Positions 34,355-43,325 of a DNA stretch of 64,000 nt are shown here, one piece after another. The first letter of the stretch is position 1; every line of letters starts with the position of its first letter. The notes under the pieces were generated by a model. That model had not been told where the DNA came from, searched no databases, and was given only the letters and a program-made list of their open reading frames with translations. Origin of the DNA: Mordavella massiliensis. GTDB taxonomy: Bacteria; Bacillota; Clostridia; Lachnospirales; Lachnospiraceae. Position numbers and translations under genes: made by a program. The stretch lies in the NCBI RefSeq assembly GCF_016902415.1, contig NZ_JACJLV010000012.1, positions 1 through 64,000 on the forward strand. The letters are read 5' to 3'.

Positions 34355-35821
34355 ATGAAATTAACCAAACTGCTGGAATGTTTAGAATATGAGGTCAGAC
34401 AGGGGAGCGACCAGATCGAAGTCACAGAACTGATCAATGATTCCAGAAAGGTGACAGAAAGAAGTGTGTTCGTCTGCATCAGCGGAGCTGTGTCAGACGG
34501 CCATGAATATATAGAGGACGTGGCGGCAAAGGGCGCTGCGGCCGTGATCGTGGAGCGCCCGGTGGATGCGCCGGAAGGCCTGACTGTGATCCATGTGGAC
34601 GACACCCGGTATGCGCTGGCGCTGATGTCCGCGGCTTATTTCGATTATCCGGCAAAGAAGCTTAAAGTCATCGGCATCACCGGTACCAAGGGCAAGACCA
34701 CGACCACCTATATGGTAAAATCCATCCTGGAGGGGGCAGGCTATAAAGTTGGACTGATCGGGACCATTGAAGCGATCATCGGCGACAAATCCATTCCGGC
34801 CAACAACACCACACCGGAGTCTTATACGATCCATCAGTATTTTGCACAGATGGTAGAGGCGGGCTGTGATTGCGTGGTAATGGAGGTGTCCTCACAGGGA
34901 CTGATGCTGCACCGGACAGCCGGGATCCAATTCGAGATCGGTATTTTCACCAATCTGGGCGAAGACCATATCGGACCAAACGAGCATAAAGATTTTGAAG
35001 ACTACAAGCGGTGCAAGGGGATTTTATTTACCCAGTGTAAGCTTGGCATTGCAAATGTGGACGACCAGTGGTATAAGGACGTATTCAAAAATGCCACCTG
35101 CCAGGTGGAGACCTTTGGATTTTCCGAAGAAGCAGATCTTAGGGCGACCAATGTACAGCATATCGCAAAACAGGGCTGTCTTGGGGTTGCCTATCATGTC
35201 ACAGGTCTTATGGACTTTGACGTGGAGATCGACATTCCGGGCAATTTCAGCGTTTACAATTCTCTGACAGCCATCGCGGTGTGCCGTCATTTTGGCGTGT
35301 CGGTTGAAAAAATCCAGGCAGCCTTAAAGCAGGCGAAAGTAAAAGGACGGGTAGAAATGGTGAAGGTATCCGACGAGTTCGCGATGCTGATCGACTATGC
35401 CCACAATGCCATGAGTCTGGAGAGTCTTCTGGAAACTTTACGAGATTACAATCCGGGCCGGATCGTGACGATCTTTGGCTGCGGCGGTAACCGCTCCAGG
35501 ACCAGACGGTATGAGATGGGCGAAGTGTCTGGCCGCCTTTCGGATTTTACCATTATTACTTCCGATAACCCGCGATTCGAAGAACCGCAGGATATTATCA
35601 ATGACATTATCACAGGTATGAAAAAGACAGATGGAAAATATATTGATATCTGCGACCGCAAGGAAGCCATCCGTTATGCCATTGAGCATGGACAGCCGGG
35701 AGATATCATTGTGCTGGCCGGAAAAGGGCATGAGACCTATCAGGAGATCAAAGGCGTCAAGTACGATATGGATGACAGGGTTCTCATCAAAGAAGTATTA
35801 GAGGAGTTACATGTACGCTGA
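34355..35821 (+). CDS. murE: UDP-MurNAc-tripeptide synthetase
   Basis: The 488-aa Mur ligase adds the third residue of the peptidoglycan stem peptide. The ATP site is GTKGKTTTTYMVKSI near residue 112, and NTTPESYTIH and YAHNAMSLESLL are family motifs. The substrate motif is DNPR (in TSDNPRFEEP), the form typical of enzymes that add meso-diaminopimelate rather than lysine. ATG follows GGGAGGC. It heads a long run of housekeeping genes, and its stop overlaps priA by 11 bases. Confidence 0.94.
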   Translation: MKLTKLLECLEYEVRQGSDQIEVTELINDSRKVTERSVFVCISGAVSDGHEYIEDVAAKGAAAVIVERPVDAPEGLTVIHVDDTRYALALMSAAYFDYPAKKLKVIGITGTKGKTTTTYMVKSILEGAGYKVGLIGTIEAIIGDKSIPANNTTPESYTIHQYFAQMVEAGCDCVVMEVSSQGLMLHRTAGIQFEIGIFTNLGEDHIGPNEHKDFEDYKRCKGILFTQCKLGIANVDDQWYKDVFKNATCQVETFGFSEEADLRATNVQHIAKQGCLGVAYHVTGLMDFDVEIDIPGNFSVYNSLTAIAVCRHFGVSVEKIQAALKQAKVKGRVEMVKVSDEFAMLIDYAHNAMSLESLLETLRDYNPGRIVTIFGCGGNRSRTRRYEMGEVSGRLSDFTIITSDNPRFEEPQDIINDIITGMKKTDGKYIDICDRKEAIRYAIEHGQPGDIIVLAGKGHETYQEIKGVKYDMDDRVLIKEVLEELHVR

Positions 35822-38039
35822 TATTATTGTAGATATTACGCATGAAAAACTGGATAAGATCTTTCAGTACCGCATCCCCTCTCATCTGGAGGGGATGCTT
35901 ACGATTGGCACGGAAGTTGTGGTTCCCTTCGGGCGGGGCAATAAAGAGACCAGAGGCTATGTGATCGGTTTTTCAGAAAAAGCAGACTATGATCCCGCAA
36001 AGATGAAGGAGATCACGGGCCTGGCAGAAGGCGGCATGGCCATAGAGGCAAAGCTTGTGGCTCTGGCAGGATGGATGAAGGAAACTTATGGCGGCACCAT
36101 GATCCAGGCGCTGAAAACCGTGCTGCCCATCAAAAAACAGGAACGTAAAAAGCAGAAAAGAACCGTACATCTCCTGCTTTCGGAAGAAGAGGGAAGAGAA
36201 CGGCTGGAGATGTACCTTCATAAAAATCAAAAGGCCAGAGCCAGAGTGCTGGCGGGACTTTTAGATCAGCCGGCCCAGGATTATGAGTTTCTGACAAAGA
36301 AGCTTCATGTGTCGGCGGCAGTTCTTCGCACCATGGAAGAACAGGGTGTGCTGAAAGTGCGTGTCAGACAGATGTACCGGACCCCGCTTCCTGCCTCGGC
36401 GCGGAAGACAGAAAAGGTGGCGCTGACGCCGGAGCAGACAAAGGCTGTGGAAGCTTTCTGGCAGGATTACAGGCAGGAAAAATACGGGACTTACCTGGTA
36501 TACGGTGTGACCGGAAGCGGGAAGACCGAAGTGTATATGGAAATGATCAGCCGGGTACTGGAACAAGGCCGGCAGGCTATCATGCTGATCCCGGAAATAG
36601 CCCTGACCTACCAGACGGTACTGCGGTTTTACGGACGGTTTGGAGACCGGGTCTCCATTCTCCACTCCCGCATGTCACAGGGAGAGAGATCGGATCAGAT
36701 GGAGCGGGTGAAAGCCGGCGAGGTGGATGTGATGATCGGGCCAAGGTCAGCGCTTTTCACACCATTTTCCAATCTGGGACTGATCGTGATCGACGAAGAG
36801 CATGAGGGAACCTATAAAAGCGAACAGGCGCCAAGGTATCATGCAAGAGAAACGGCCATCCGGCGGGCCCGGATGGAAGGGGCCAGCGTGGTGCTGGGCT
36901 CGGCCACTCCTTCGCTGGAAACTTTTTACGCATGCAGGAGCGGCCGGTGCCGGATGCTGCAGCTTACGAACCGCACCGGAGGCGGGGAACTGCCGCAGGT
37001 GCTGGTCGCGGATATGCGGGAGGAGCTGCGAAAAGGCAACCGGTCGATTTTAAGCGGCAGGCTGGAAGAAATGATCCGGGACCGGCTGGAGAAGAAGGAG
37101 CAGATCATGCTTTTTCTGAACCGGAGAGGGTACGCCGGGTTTGTCAGTTGCAGGGCCTGCGGATATGTAGTAAAATGTCCTCACTGTGATGTGTCCTTAT
37201 CCGCCCACAGAAACGGAAGACTGGTCTGCCACTACTGCGGGTATGAGGAGCCGGCCATACAGACCTGCCCTTCCTGCGGATCTTCTTATATCGGAGGATT
37301 TAAGGCAGGGACGCAGCAGGTGGAGGAGATGATCCATAAGAGATTTCCGGAGGCCAGGGTTCTGCGCATGGACCTGGATACCACCCGGAAAAAAGACGGA
37401 TATGAAAAGATTCTGGAAACCTTTTCTGACGAAGAAGCGGATATCCTGATCGGAACGCAGATGATCGTAAAGGGCCACGATTTCCCGAATGTCACACTGG
37501 TGGGGATCCTGGCCGCGGATCTTTCCCTTTACAGCGACGATTACCGGTCCGCAGAGCGCACGTTCCAGCTCCTTACGCAGGCGGCGGGAAGAGCCGGCCG
37601 GGGTGGACGATCCGGAGAGGTAGTGATCCAGACCTACAGCCCGGACCATTATGCGGTCCGGATGGCGGCGTCTCAGAATTATGAAGGATTTTATGAAGAG
37701 GAAATGCGTTACCGCAGCCTGATGGGGTATCCGCCGGCTTCCCATCTTCTGGCCGTTCTTATGACCGGGGCGGACGAAGAGGGACTGATGAAAGCGGCGG
37801 GATATCTGAAAGAATTTCTTCACAAGATCGATCCCAGGGGCCGGATCCAGGTCATCGGACCTGCCAGTCCCTATGTGGGAAAGGTAAGCGACGTATACCG
37901 CCGGGTGCTTTATCTTAAGGAAGAGGAAGAAGCTATCCTGATTGAAGCAAAAAACCGGATGGAACAGTATATTGAAGCAAACAGAGGATTCGAACCTTTC
38001 CGGATCCAGTTCGATCTGGACCCGATGGGTGTGTTTTAG
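35811..38039 (+). CDS. priA: Primosomal protein N' (replication restart helicase)
   Basis: The 742-aa PriA restarts stalled forks and loads the primosome. The 3'-end binding domain fills the first 100 or so residues. The helicase core shows Walker A GVTGSGKTEVY, the DEEH box VIDEEHEGTYKSEQAP and LNRRGYAGFVSC. The zinc-binding module has eight Cys in CRACGYVVKCPHC, CHYCGYE and CPSCGS. It overlaps murE and is followed by def and fmt, a conserved Firmicute order. Confidence 0.97.
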   Translation: MYADIIVDITHEKLDKIFQYRIPSHLEGMLTIGTEVVVPFGRGNKETRGYVIGFSEKADYDPAKMKEITGLAEGGMAIEAKLVALAGWMKETYGGTMIQALKTVLPIKKQERKKQKRTVHLLLSEEEGRERLEMYLHKNQKARARVLAGLLDQPAQDYEFLTKKLHVSAAVLRTMEEQGVLKVRVRQMYRTPLPASARKTEKVALTPEQTKAVEAFWQDYRQEKYGTYLVYGVTGSGKTEVYMEMISRVLEQGRQAIMLIPEIALTYQTVLRFYGRFGDRVSILHSRMSQGERSDQMERVKAGEVDVMIGPRSALFTPFSNLGLIVIDEEHEGTYKSEQAPRYHARETAIRRARMEGASVVLGSATPSLETFYACRSGRCRMLQLTNRTGGGELPQVLVADMREELRKGNRSILSGRLEEMIRDRLEKKEQIMLFLNRRGYAGFVSCRACGYVVKCPHCDVSLSAHRNGRLVCHYCGYEEPAIQTCPSCGSSYIGGFKAGTQQVEEMIHKRFPEARVLRMDLDTTRKKDGYEKILETFSDEEADILIGTQMIVKGHDFPNVTLVGILAADLSLYSDDYRSAERTFQLLTQAAGRAGRGGRSGEVVIQTYSPDHYAVRMAASQNYEGFYEEEMRYRSLMGYPPASHLLAVLMTGADEEGLMKAAGYLKEFLHKIDPRGRIQVIGPASPYVGKVSDVYRRVLYLKEEEEAILIEAKNRMEQYIEANRGFEPFRIQFDLDPMGVF

Positions 38040-38068
38040 TATAAAAATCAGACAGAGGAGATACAATT

Positions 38069-38560
38069 ATGGCAATAAGAAAAATTAGAGAGATTGGCGA
38101 TGAAGTATTGACAAAAACCTGTAAAGAAGTTCCGAAAATGACGCTTCGCAACAAGATCCTGATCGGCGATATGCTGGACACCATGTATGAGGCCATGGGC
38201 GTAGGTCTTGCGGCGCCGCAGGTAGGCGTGTTAAAGCGGATCGTTGTGATCGACGTGGGGGAAGGACCGATCGTTCTTGTAAACCCCAGGATCGTGGAAA
38301 CTTCCGGAGAACAGACCGGCGAAGAAGGCTGCTTAAGCGTGCCGGGAAAAGCCGGACAGGTGACAAGACCGGATTATGTCAAAGTGGTTGCACAGAATGA
38401 GGAAATGGAAGAGATTGAACTGGAAGGCGAGGGACTTCTGGCAAGAGCATTCTGCCATGAGATCGATCACCTGGACGGGAAAATGTATGTAGACCTGGTA
38501 GAGGGAGAACTGCACGATGTAGAGTACAGTGATCCGGAAGCAGAAGAGGAGGAAGACTAG
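38069..38560 (+). CDS. def: Peptide deformylase
   Basis: The 163-aa metalloenzyme removes the formyl group from nascent proteins. All three motifs are intact: GVGLAAPQVG, EEGCLSVPG and FCHEIDHLDG (HExxH with the Cys ligand in EGCLS). The C-terminal acidic tail is short. It directly precedes fmt, the enzyme that adds the formyl group, with no gap. ATG with AGAGGAGAT upstream. Confidence 0.97.
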   Translation: MAIRKIREIGDEVLTKTCKEVPKMTLRNKILIGDMLDTMYEAMGVGLAAPQVGVLKRIVVIDVGEGPIVLVNPRIVETSGEQTGEEGCLSVPGKAGQVTRPDYVKVVAQNEEMEEIELEGEGLLARAFCHEIDHLDGKMYVDLVEGELHDVEYSDPEAEEEED

Positions 38561-39499
38561 ATGAAAGTCATTTTTATGGGTACGCCGGAGTTTTCGGTGG
38601 GAACGCTGGAGGCGTTGATCCAGGCCGGCCATGAGGTGGTGCTGGCAGTGACGCAGCCCGACAAGCCAAAGGGCCGCGGCGGGAACATGCAGTATCCGCC
38701 GGTAAAGGAGACAGCCCTTGCCCATGGGATCCCGGTTTTTCAGCCAAAGAAGATCCGGGACGCGGAAAATATCGAAGAACTGAGAAAATATCCGGCTGAC
38801 GTGATGGTGGTGATAGCGTTTGGACAGATCCTGCCCCAGGAGATCCTGGACATGACGCCCTATGGCTGCATCAACGTCCATGCGTCCCTGCTGCCGAAGT
38901 ACCGGGGCGCTGCCCCCATCCAGTGGGCGGTGATGAACGGGGAGCAGGTATCCGGAGTTACCACCATGCAGATGGATGCCGGTCTGGATACCGGCGATAT
39001 GCTGCTGAAGACCGAGGTTGTGCTGGATCCCAAAGAGACCGGCGGAAGCCTCCATGATAAACTGGCACAGGCGGGAGCCAGACTGTGTGTAGAGACATTA
39101 AAAGGGCTGGAAGCACATACGATCACCCCGCAAAAACAGGGGGAGAGCCCGACAGAGTACGCCAGAATGCTGGATAAGCATCTGGGAAACATCTGCTGGG
39201 AGCGTCCGGCGGAAGAGATCGAGCGACTGATCCGCGGGCTGAATCCCTGGCCCAGCGCCTATACCGGATGGGAAGGCAAGGTCATGAAGATCTGGGAGGC
39301 AGAAGTGATCCCGCAGGAAGCGGAACCTGCGGCTCCCGGTACCGTGGTCCGGGTGGAAAAAGACGGATTTCTGGTACAGACAGGAAATGGGCTCTTAAAA
39401 GTTACTGCGCTGCAGATCCCGGGAAAGAAACGGATGGATGCCGGCGCCTTTCTGCGGGGATATTCTGTCAAAGAAGGAATGGTACTTGGCGGGGAATAG
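38561..39499 (+). CDS. fmt: Methionyl-tRNA formyltransferase
   Basis: The 312-aa enzyme formylates initiator methionyl-tRNA from 10-formyltetrahydrofolate. The N-terminal Rossmann domain has MGTPEFSVGTLEAL, the signature INVHASLLPKYRGAAPIQWAV holds the catalytic Asn-His, and a C-terminal OB-like domain begins near residue 205. It starts immediately after the def stop. Confidence 0.97.
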   Translation: MKVIFMGTPEFSVGTLEALIQAGHEVVLAVTQPDKPKGRGGNMQYPPVKETALAHGIPVFQPKKIRDAENIEELRKYPADVMVVIAFGQILPQEILDMTPYGCINVHASLLPKYRGAAPIQWAVMNGEQVSGVTTMQMDAGLDTGDMLLKTEVVLDPKETGGSLHDKLAQAGARLCVETLKGLEAHTITPQKQGESPTEYARMLDKHLGNICWERPAEEIERLIRGLNPWPSAYTGWEGKVMKIWEAEVIPQEAEPAAPGTVVRVEKDGFLVQTGNGLLKVTALQIPGKKRMDAGAFLRGYSVKEGMVLGGE

Positions 39500-39533
39500 G
39501 TAACAAATCGTAAGAAACAGGAGGCGTTTACAC

Positions 39534-40238
39534 ATGTATTATCCGATGTTTTATTTTGATCCAACGTATATTTTTGTGCTGGTCGGACTGATCATCTGTC
39601 TGGCCGCATCCGCAAAGATGCGATCTACATTTTCCAAATACTCCAGAGTGCGCAATCACTGGGGCATGACGGGAAGAGAGGCGGCGGAGCAGGTTCTTCA
39701 CCGGGCAGGCATCTACGACGTGCGGGTGGAGCACATTTCCGGAAACCTGACCGATCACTACGATCCAAGATCCAAGGTTTTACGGCTTTCCGACGCCACA
39801 TACAATTCCACATCCGTGGCGGCTGTCGGGGTGGCGGCCCATGAGTGCGGCCATGCGGTTCAGCATGCCACCGGTTATGTGCCCCTGAAGCTTCGAAGTT
39901 CCCTGGTTCCGGCGGCAAATTTTGGAAGCAGCATCGCCTGGCCTCTGATCCTGATCGGACTGTTAATCAACGGCCAGTCTTCGGCGCTGTTTTTGAATCT
40001 GGGAATCCTGGCATTTTCCCTGGCGGTCCTGTTCCAGATCGTGACGCTGCCGGTAGAGTTCAATGCTTCCAGCCGGGCGCTTCATCTGCTCAGCGGAAAC
40101 GGTATGCTCTATGAGGACGAAGTGCGTTCGGTCAGAAAGGTGCTGACCGCGGCGGCCCTGACGTATGTGGCAGGAGCGGCGTCTGCGATCCTGCAGCTTC
40201 TCAGGATCATTGTGCTGTCAAATTCAAGGAGAAGATAG
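39534..40238 (+). CDS. YugP-type neutral zinc metallopeptidase, membrane-bound
   Basis: The 234-aa protein has an N-terminal membrane segment, the zinc motif AAHECGHAVQHATGY (HExxH) near residue 103, and two or three C-terminal membrane segments. It matches the DUF-type zinc metallopeptidase YugP of Bacillus. Its substrates are not known. ATG with AGGAGGCG upstream. It is in the middle of the fmt-rsmB operon, its usual place in Firmicutes. Confidence 0.9.
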   Translation: MYYPMFYFDPTYIFVLVGLIICLAASAKMRSTFSKYSRVRNHWGMTGREAAEQVLHRAGIYDVRVEHISGNLTDHYDPRSKVLRLSDATYNSTSVAAVGVAAHECGHAVQHATGYVPLKLRSSLVPAANFGSSIAWPLILIGLLINGQSSALFLNLGILAFSLAVLFQIVTLPVEFNASSRALHLLSGNGMLYEDEVRSVRKVLTAAALTYVAGAASAILQLLRIIVLSNSRRR

Positions 40239-40241
40239 AGG

Positions 40242-41531
40242 ATGAACGAAAGAGAACTGGTGCTGGATGCCCTGCTTGCGATCACGCGGGACGGGGAATA
40301 CAGCCATATTGTGTTAAAAAATATGCTGGATCTGTACCAGTATCTGGATAAGCAGAAACGGGCGTTTATTACCAGGGTGGTCAACGGCACACTGGAGCGC
40401 CAGATAGAGATTGACTACATCATCAGCCGGTTTTCCAGTGTAAAGATACAGAAAATGAAGCCTGTGATCCGGACCATCCTGCGATTTGGCGTTTACCAGC
40501 TAAAGTATATGGACAGTGTCCCGGATTCCGCCGTCTGCAACGAAGCGGTAAAGCTGGCGGAAAAAAGAGGGTTCCGGGGACTGAAAGGATTTGTTAACGG
40601 GGTGCTGAGAAATGTCAGCAGAAATTTAGACCACATTTCTTATCCCGGAAAGGAAGATCCGGTCTCTTACCTGTCAGTGAAGGAATCCCTGCCGGAGTGG
40701 CTGGTTAAATTATGGCTGGAAAGCTATGACGTGGAGACCATTGAGAAGATGGGAGAAGCGTTTCTTATGCCGGAAGCCTTGACGGTCCGGTTTGATCCGG
40801 GGAAAATAACCCGGGATGCGCTGATCTTGCGGCTTGCAAAAGAAGGGGTGGAGGCCCGCAAGATCCCGGGCGTGCCCTGCGGCCTGTATCTTTCCGGGAT
40901 CGATTATCTTGGCGCACTGCCAAGCTTTCAGGAAGGGCTTTTCCAGGTGCAGGATATCAGTTCCATGCAGGTGGCGCTTCTGGCAGATCCAAAGAAAGGG
41001 GACCAGGTGCTGGACGTCTGCGCCGCGCCGGGAGGCAAGGCCCTTCACATGGCGGAACTTCTGCAGGGGACCGGGCATGTGGAGGCTAGAGATCTAAGCG
41101 GACAGAAGGTGGAACTGATCCGGGAAAATATCGCAAGAAGCGGGCTTACCAATATAGAAGCGGTCTGTCATGACGCCACGCTTCCGGATCCGGACTGGAA
41201 GGAAAAAGCAGATATTCTGATCGCCGATCTTCCCTGTTCCGGCCTCGGCGTTCTGGGAAGGAAACCGGATCTGAAGCTTCGGATGACTCCGGGATCAGCG
41301 GAGGAACTGGCCGGTCTGCAGCGCCGGATCTTAGGTGTGGTAAAGGACTATGTGAAACCAGGCGGCAAACTTCTGTACAGTACCTGTACCATCCATAAAA
41401 AAGAAAATGAAGAGAACGCCAGATGGTTTGTGGAACAGTTTCCGGAATATACGCTGATCCAGGAAGAACAGCGGCTTCCGGGAAGAGATGTGGGCGACGG
41501 CTTTTATATCGCTATGTTCCGAAAGGAGTAA
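40242..41531 (+). CDS. rsmB: 16S rRNA (cytosine967-C5)-methyltransferase
   Basis: The 429-aa protein fuses an N-terminal NusB-like RNA-binding domain (about 1-145) to a Rossmann methyltransferase. The latter has DVCAAPGGKALHMAEL for SAM binding, the catalytic-loop Cys in ADLPCSGLGVLGRKPD, and the second Cys in LYSTCTIHKKENE. It methylates C967 of 16S rRNA. It begins three bases after the upstream stop and ends three bases before rlmN, so it is tightly in the operon. Confidence 0.95.
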   Translation: MNERELVLDALLAITRDGEYSHIVLKNMLDLYQYLDKQKRAFITRVVNGTLERQIEIDYIISRFSSVKIQKMKPVIRTILRFGVYQLKYMDSVPDSAVCNEAVKLAEKRGFRGLKGFVNGVLRNVSRNLDHISYPGKEDPVSYLSVKESLPEWLVKLWLESYDVETIEKMGEAFLMPEALTVRFDPGKITRDALILRLAKEGVEARKIPGVPCGLYLSGIDYLGALPSFQEGLFQVQDISSMQVALLADPKKGDQVLDVCAAPGGKALHMAELLQGTGHVEARDLSGQKVELIRENIARSGLTNIEAVCHDATLPDPDWKEKADILIADLPCSGLGVLGRKPDLKLRMTPGSAEELAGLQRRILGVVKDYVKPGGKLLYSTCTIHKKENEENARWFVEQFPEYTLIQEEQRLPGRDVGDGFYIAMFRKE

Positions 41532-41533
41532 CC

Positions 41534-42604
41534 ATGTATAAAGAGGATATCTGTTCCTTTGATTATGAAGAAATACAGGAAGAAATGAAGAAGATCGGAG
41601 AAAAGGCTTTCCGCGGCAGGCAGATCTATGAATGGCTGCATGTAAAGCTGGCGGATGACTTTTCCCAGATGACCAATCTGTCAAAGGCCTTAAGAGAAAA
41701 GCTTTCAGAGCATTACCGGATCCCGCGGATGCTGGTGGCGGCTCATCAGATTTCCAGAAAAGATCCGACGGAAAAATTTTTATTTGAGCTGGAAGACGGC
41801 AATATGATCGAGAGCGTCCTGATGAAATATGAATATGGCAATTCGGTCTGCATCTCTTCCCAGGCCGGCTGCCGGATGGGCTGCCGGTTCTGCGCCTCTA
41901 CCATTGGAGGATTAAAAAGGAATCTGGCAGTTTCAGAAATGCTCCGCCAGATCTATCAGGTACAAAAACTCAGCGGCGAGCGGGTATCCAATATTGTGGT
42001 AATGGGAACCGGCGAACCTCTGGATAATTATGAGAATTTTGTAAAATTCATACATATGATCAGTGACGAACATGGCCTTCACATCAGCCAGAGGAGCATT
42101 ACAGCCTCTACCTGCGGCATTGTTCCGAAAATGCATGCACTTGCAGAGGAAAACCTGCAGATCACGCTGGCTCTTTCCCTGCACGGTTCCAGCCAGGAAA
42201 AGAGGCAGAAGCTGATGCCGGTGGCAAACCGCTACGAGCTTTCGGAGGTGCTGGCTGCCTGCGATCACTATTTTGAAAAGACCGGACGCCGGGTTACCTT
42301 TGAGTACAGCCTGGTAAAAGGCGTCAATGACCAGGCAGAAGACGTGCGGGAACTGACGGCCCTTTTGAAGCACCGGAACTGTCACGTGAATCTCATTCCG
42401 GTGAACCCGATCAAGGAGAGAGATTACCAGAGACCTGCGGCTGAAAATGCCCTGGATTTTAAAAATAAACTTGAAAAAAACGGAATTAATGTTACTATAA
42501 GAAGGGAAAGAGGCTCTGATATTGACGGGGCCTGTGGACAGCTGCGCAGAAGATACGCAGCAGATCATGAAGGAGAAACAGATGAAATTATATGCAATGA
42601 CTGA
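41534..42604 (+). CDS. rlmN: Dual-specificity 23S rRNA/tRNA adenosine-C2 methyltransferase
   Basis: The 356-aa radical SAM enzyme methylates A2503 of 23S rRNA and A37 of some tRNAs. The iron-sulfur ligands are in SQAGCRMGCRFCAST, and VVMGTGEPLDNYE and the later SLHGSSQEKR are family motifs. The active-site Cys is probably the one in DIDGACGQLR near the C-terminus. ATG 41534 with AAAGGAG is chosen; the frame continues far upstream over rsmB, which is not coding. Confidence 0.96.
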   Translation: MYKEDICSFDYEEIQEEMKKIGEKAFRGRQIYEWLHVKLADDFSQMTNLSKALREKLSEHYRIPRMLVAAHQISRKDPTEKFLFELEDGNMIESVLMKYEYGNSVCISSQAGCRMGCRFCASTIGGLKRNLAVSEMLRQIYQVQKLSGERVSNIVVMGTGEPLDNYENFVKFIHMISDEHGLHISQRSITASTCGIVPKMHALAEENLQITLALSLHGSSQEKRQKLMPVANRYELSEVLAACDHYFEKTGRRVTFEYSLVKGVNDQAEDVRELTALLKHRNCHVNLIPVNPIKERDYQRPAAENALDFKNKLEKNGINVTIRRERGSDIDGACGQLRRRYAADHEGETDEIICND

Positions 42605-43325
42605 CGTGGGGAGAAAGCGTGAGGTCAATCAGGATTACGTATATGTGACAGACCAGCCGGTGGGACCTTTCCCGAATTTTCTTGCAGTAGCAGACGGGAT
42701 GGGCGGACATAAGGCCGGAGATTTCGCGTCAAAATATACGGTAAATACGGTGCTGGAAGAACTGGAAAAAACGCCGCTTGACAAGCCGGAAGAGATCCTG
42801 CGCAATATTGTCGGCATTGCGAATCATAAGCTGATCGAAGTGGCGGCCACGGATGTAAAGCTGGAAGGCATGGGTACCACGCTGGTGGCAGGTACGGTTA
42901 TAGGAAATACGCTGTACTTTGCCAATGTGGGTGACAGCCGGCTCTATCTGATCAATGAAAAGATCCGGCAGATATCCAAAGACCATTCCCTGGTAGAAGA
43001 GATGGTGCGTCTGGGAGGCATCAAGGCAGAAGAAGCCAAGAACCATCCGGACAAAAACATCATTACACGGGCTATTGGCGTGAAGGAAGACGTAGAAGCA
43101 GACATTTATGAATACCGGCTGAAGAAGGGCGACGTGATCCTCATGTGTACCGACGGACTGAGCAATATGGTGGAAGACGAAGATATGTTTGACATTGTCA
43201 AAGGTTCCAGGGACGTGGTAGAAGCTGTGGAGATGCTGATCGAGAAAGCAAACAGTAATGGCGGAAGAGATAATATAGGGGTTGTATTGGCGGAACCGCT
43301 TTCAGATGAGGTGAGTGTATGGTAA
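42582..43325 (+). CDS. prpC: PP2C-type Ser/Thr protein phosphatase
   Basis: The 247-aa metal-dependent phosphatase has NQDYVYVTDQP, the signature AVADGMGGHKAGDFAS, VGDSRLYLI, and the terminal SNGGRDNIGVVLAE with the metal Asp residues. It reverses phosphorylation by the PASTA kinase encoded next, which it overlaps by seven bases. ATG 42582 behind AAGGAGAAAC overlaps the rlmN 3' end. The pair is conserved in Firmicutes. Confidence 0.95.
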   Translation: MKLYAMTDVGRKREVNQDYVYVTDQPVGPFPNFLAVADGMGGHKAGDFASKYTVNTVLEELEKTPLDKPEEILRNIVGIANHKLIEVAATDVKLEGMGTTLVAGTVIGNTLYFANVGDSRLYLINEKIRQISKDHSLVEEMVRLGGIKAEEAKNHPDKNIITRAIGVKEDVEADIYEYRLKKGDVILMCTDGLSNMVEDEDMFDIVKGSRDVVEAVEMLIEKANSNGGRDNIGVVLAEPLSDEVSVW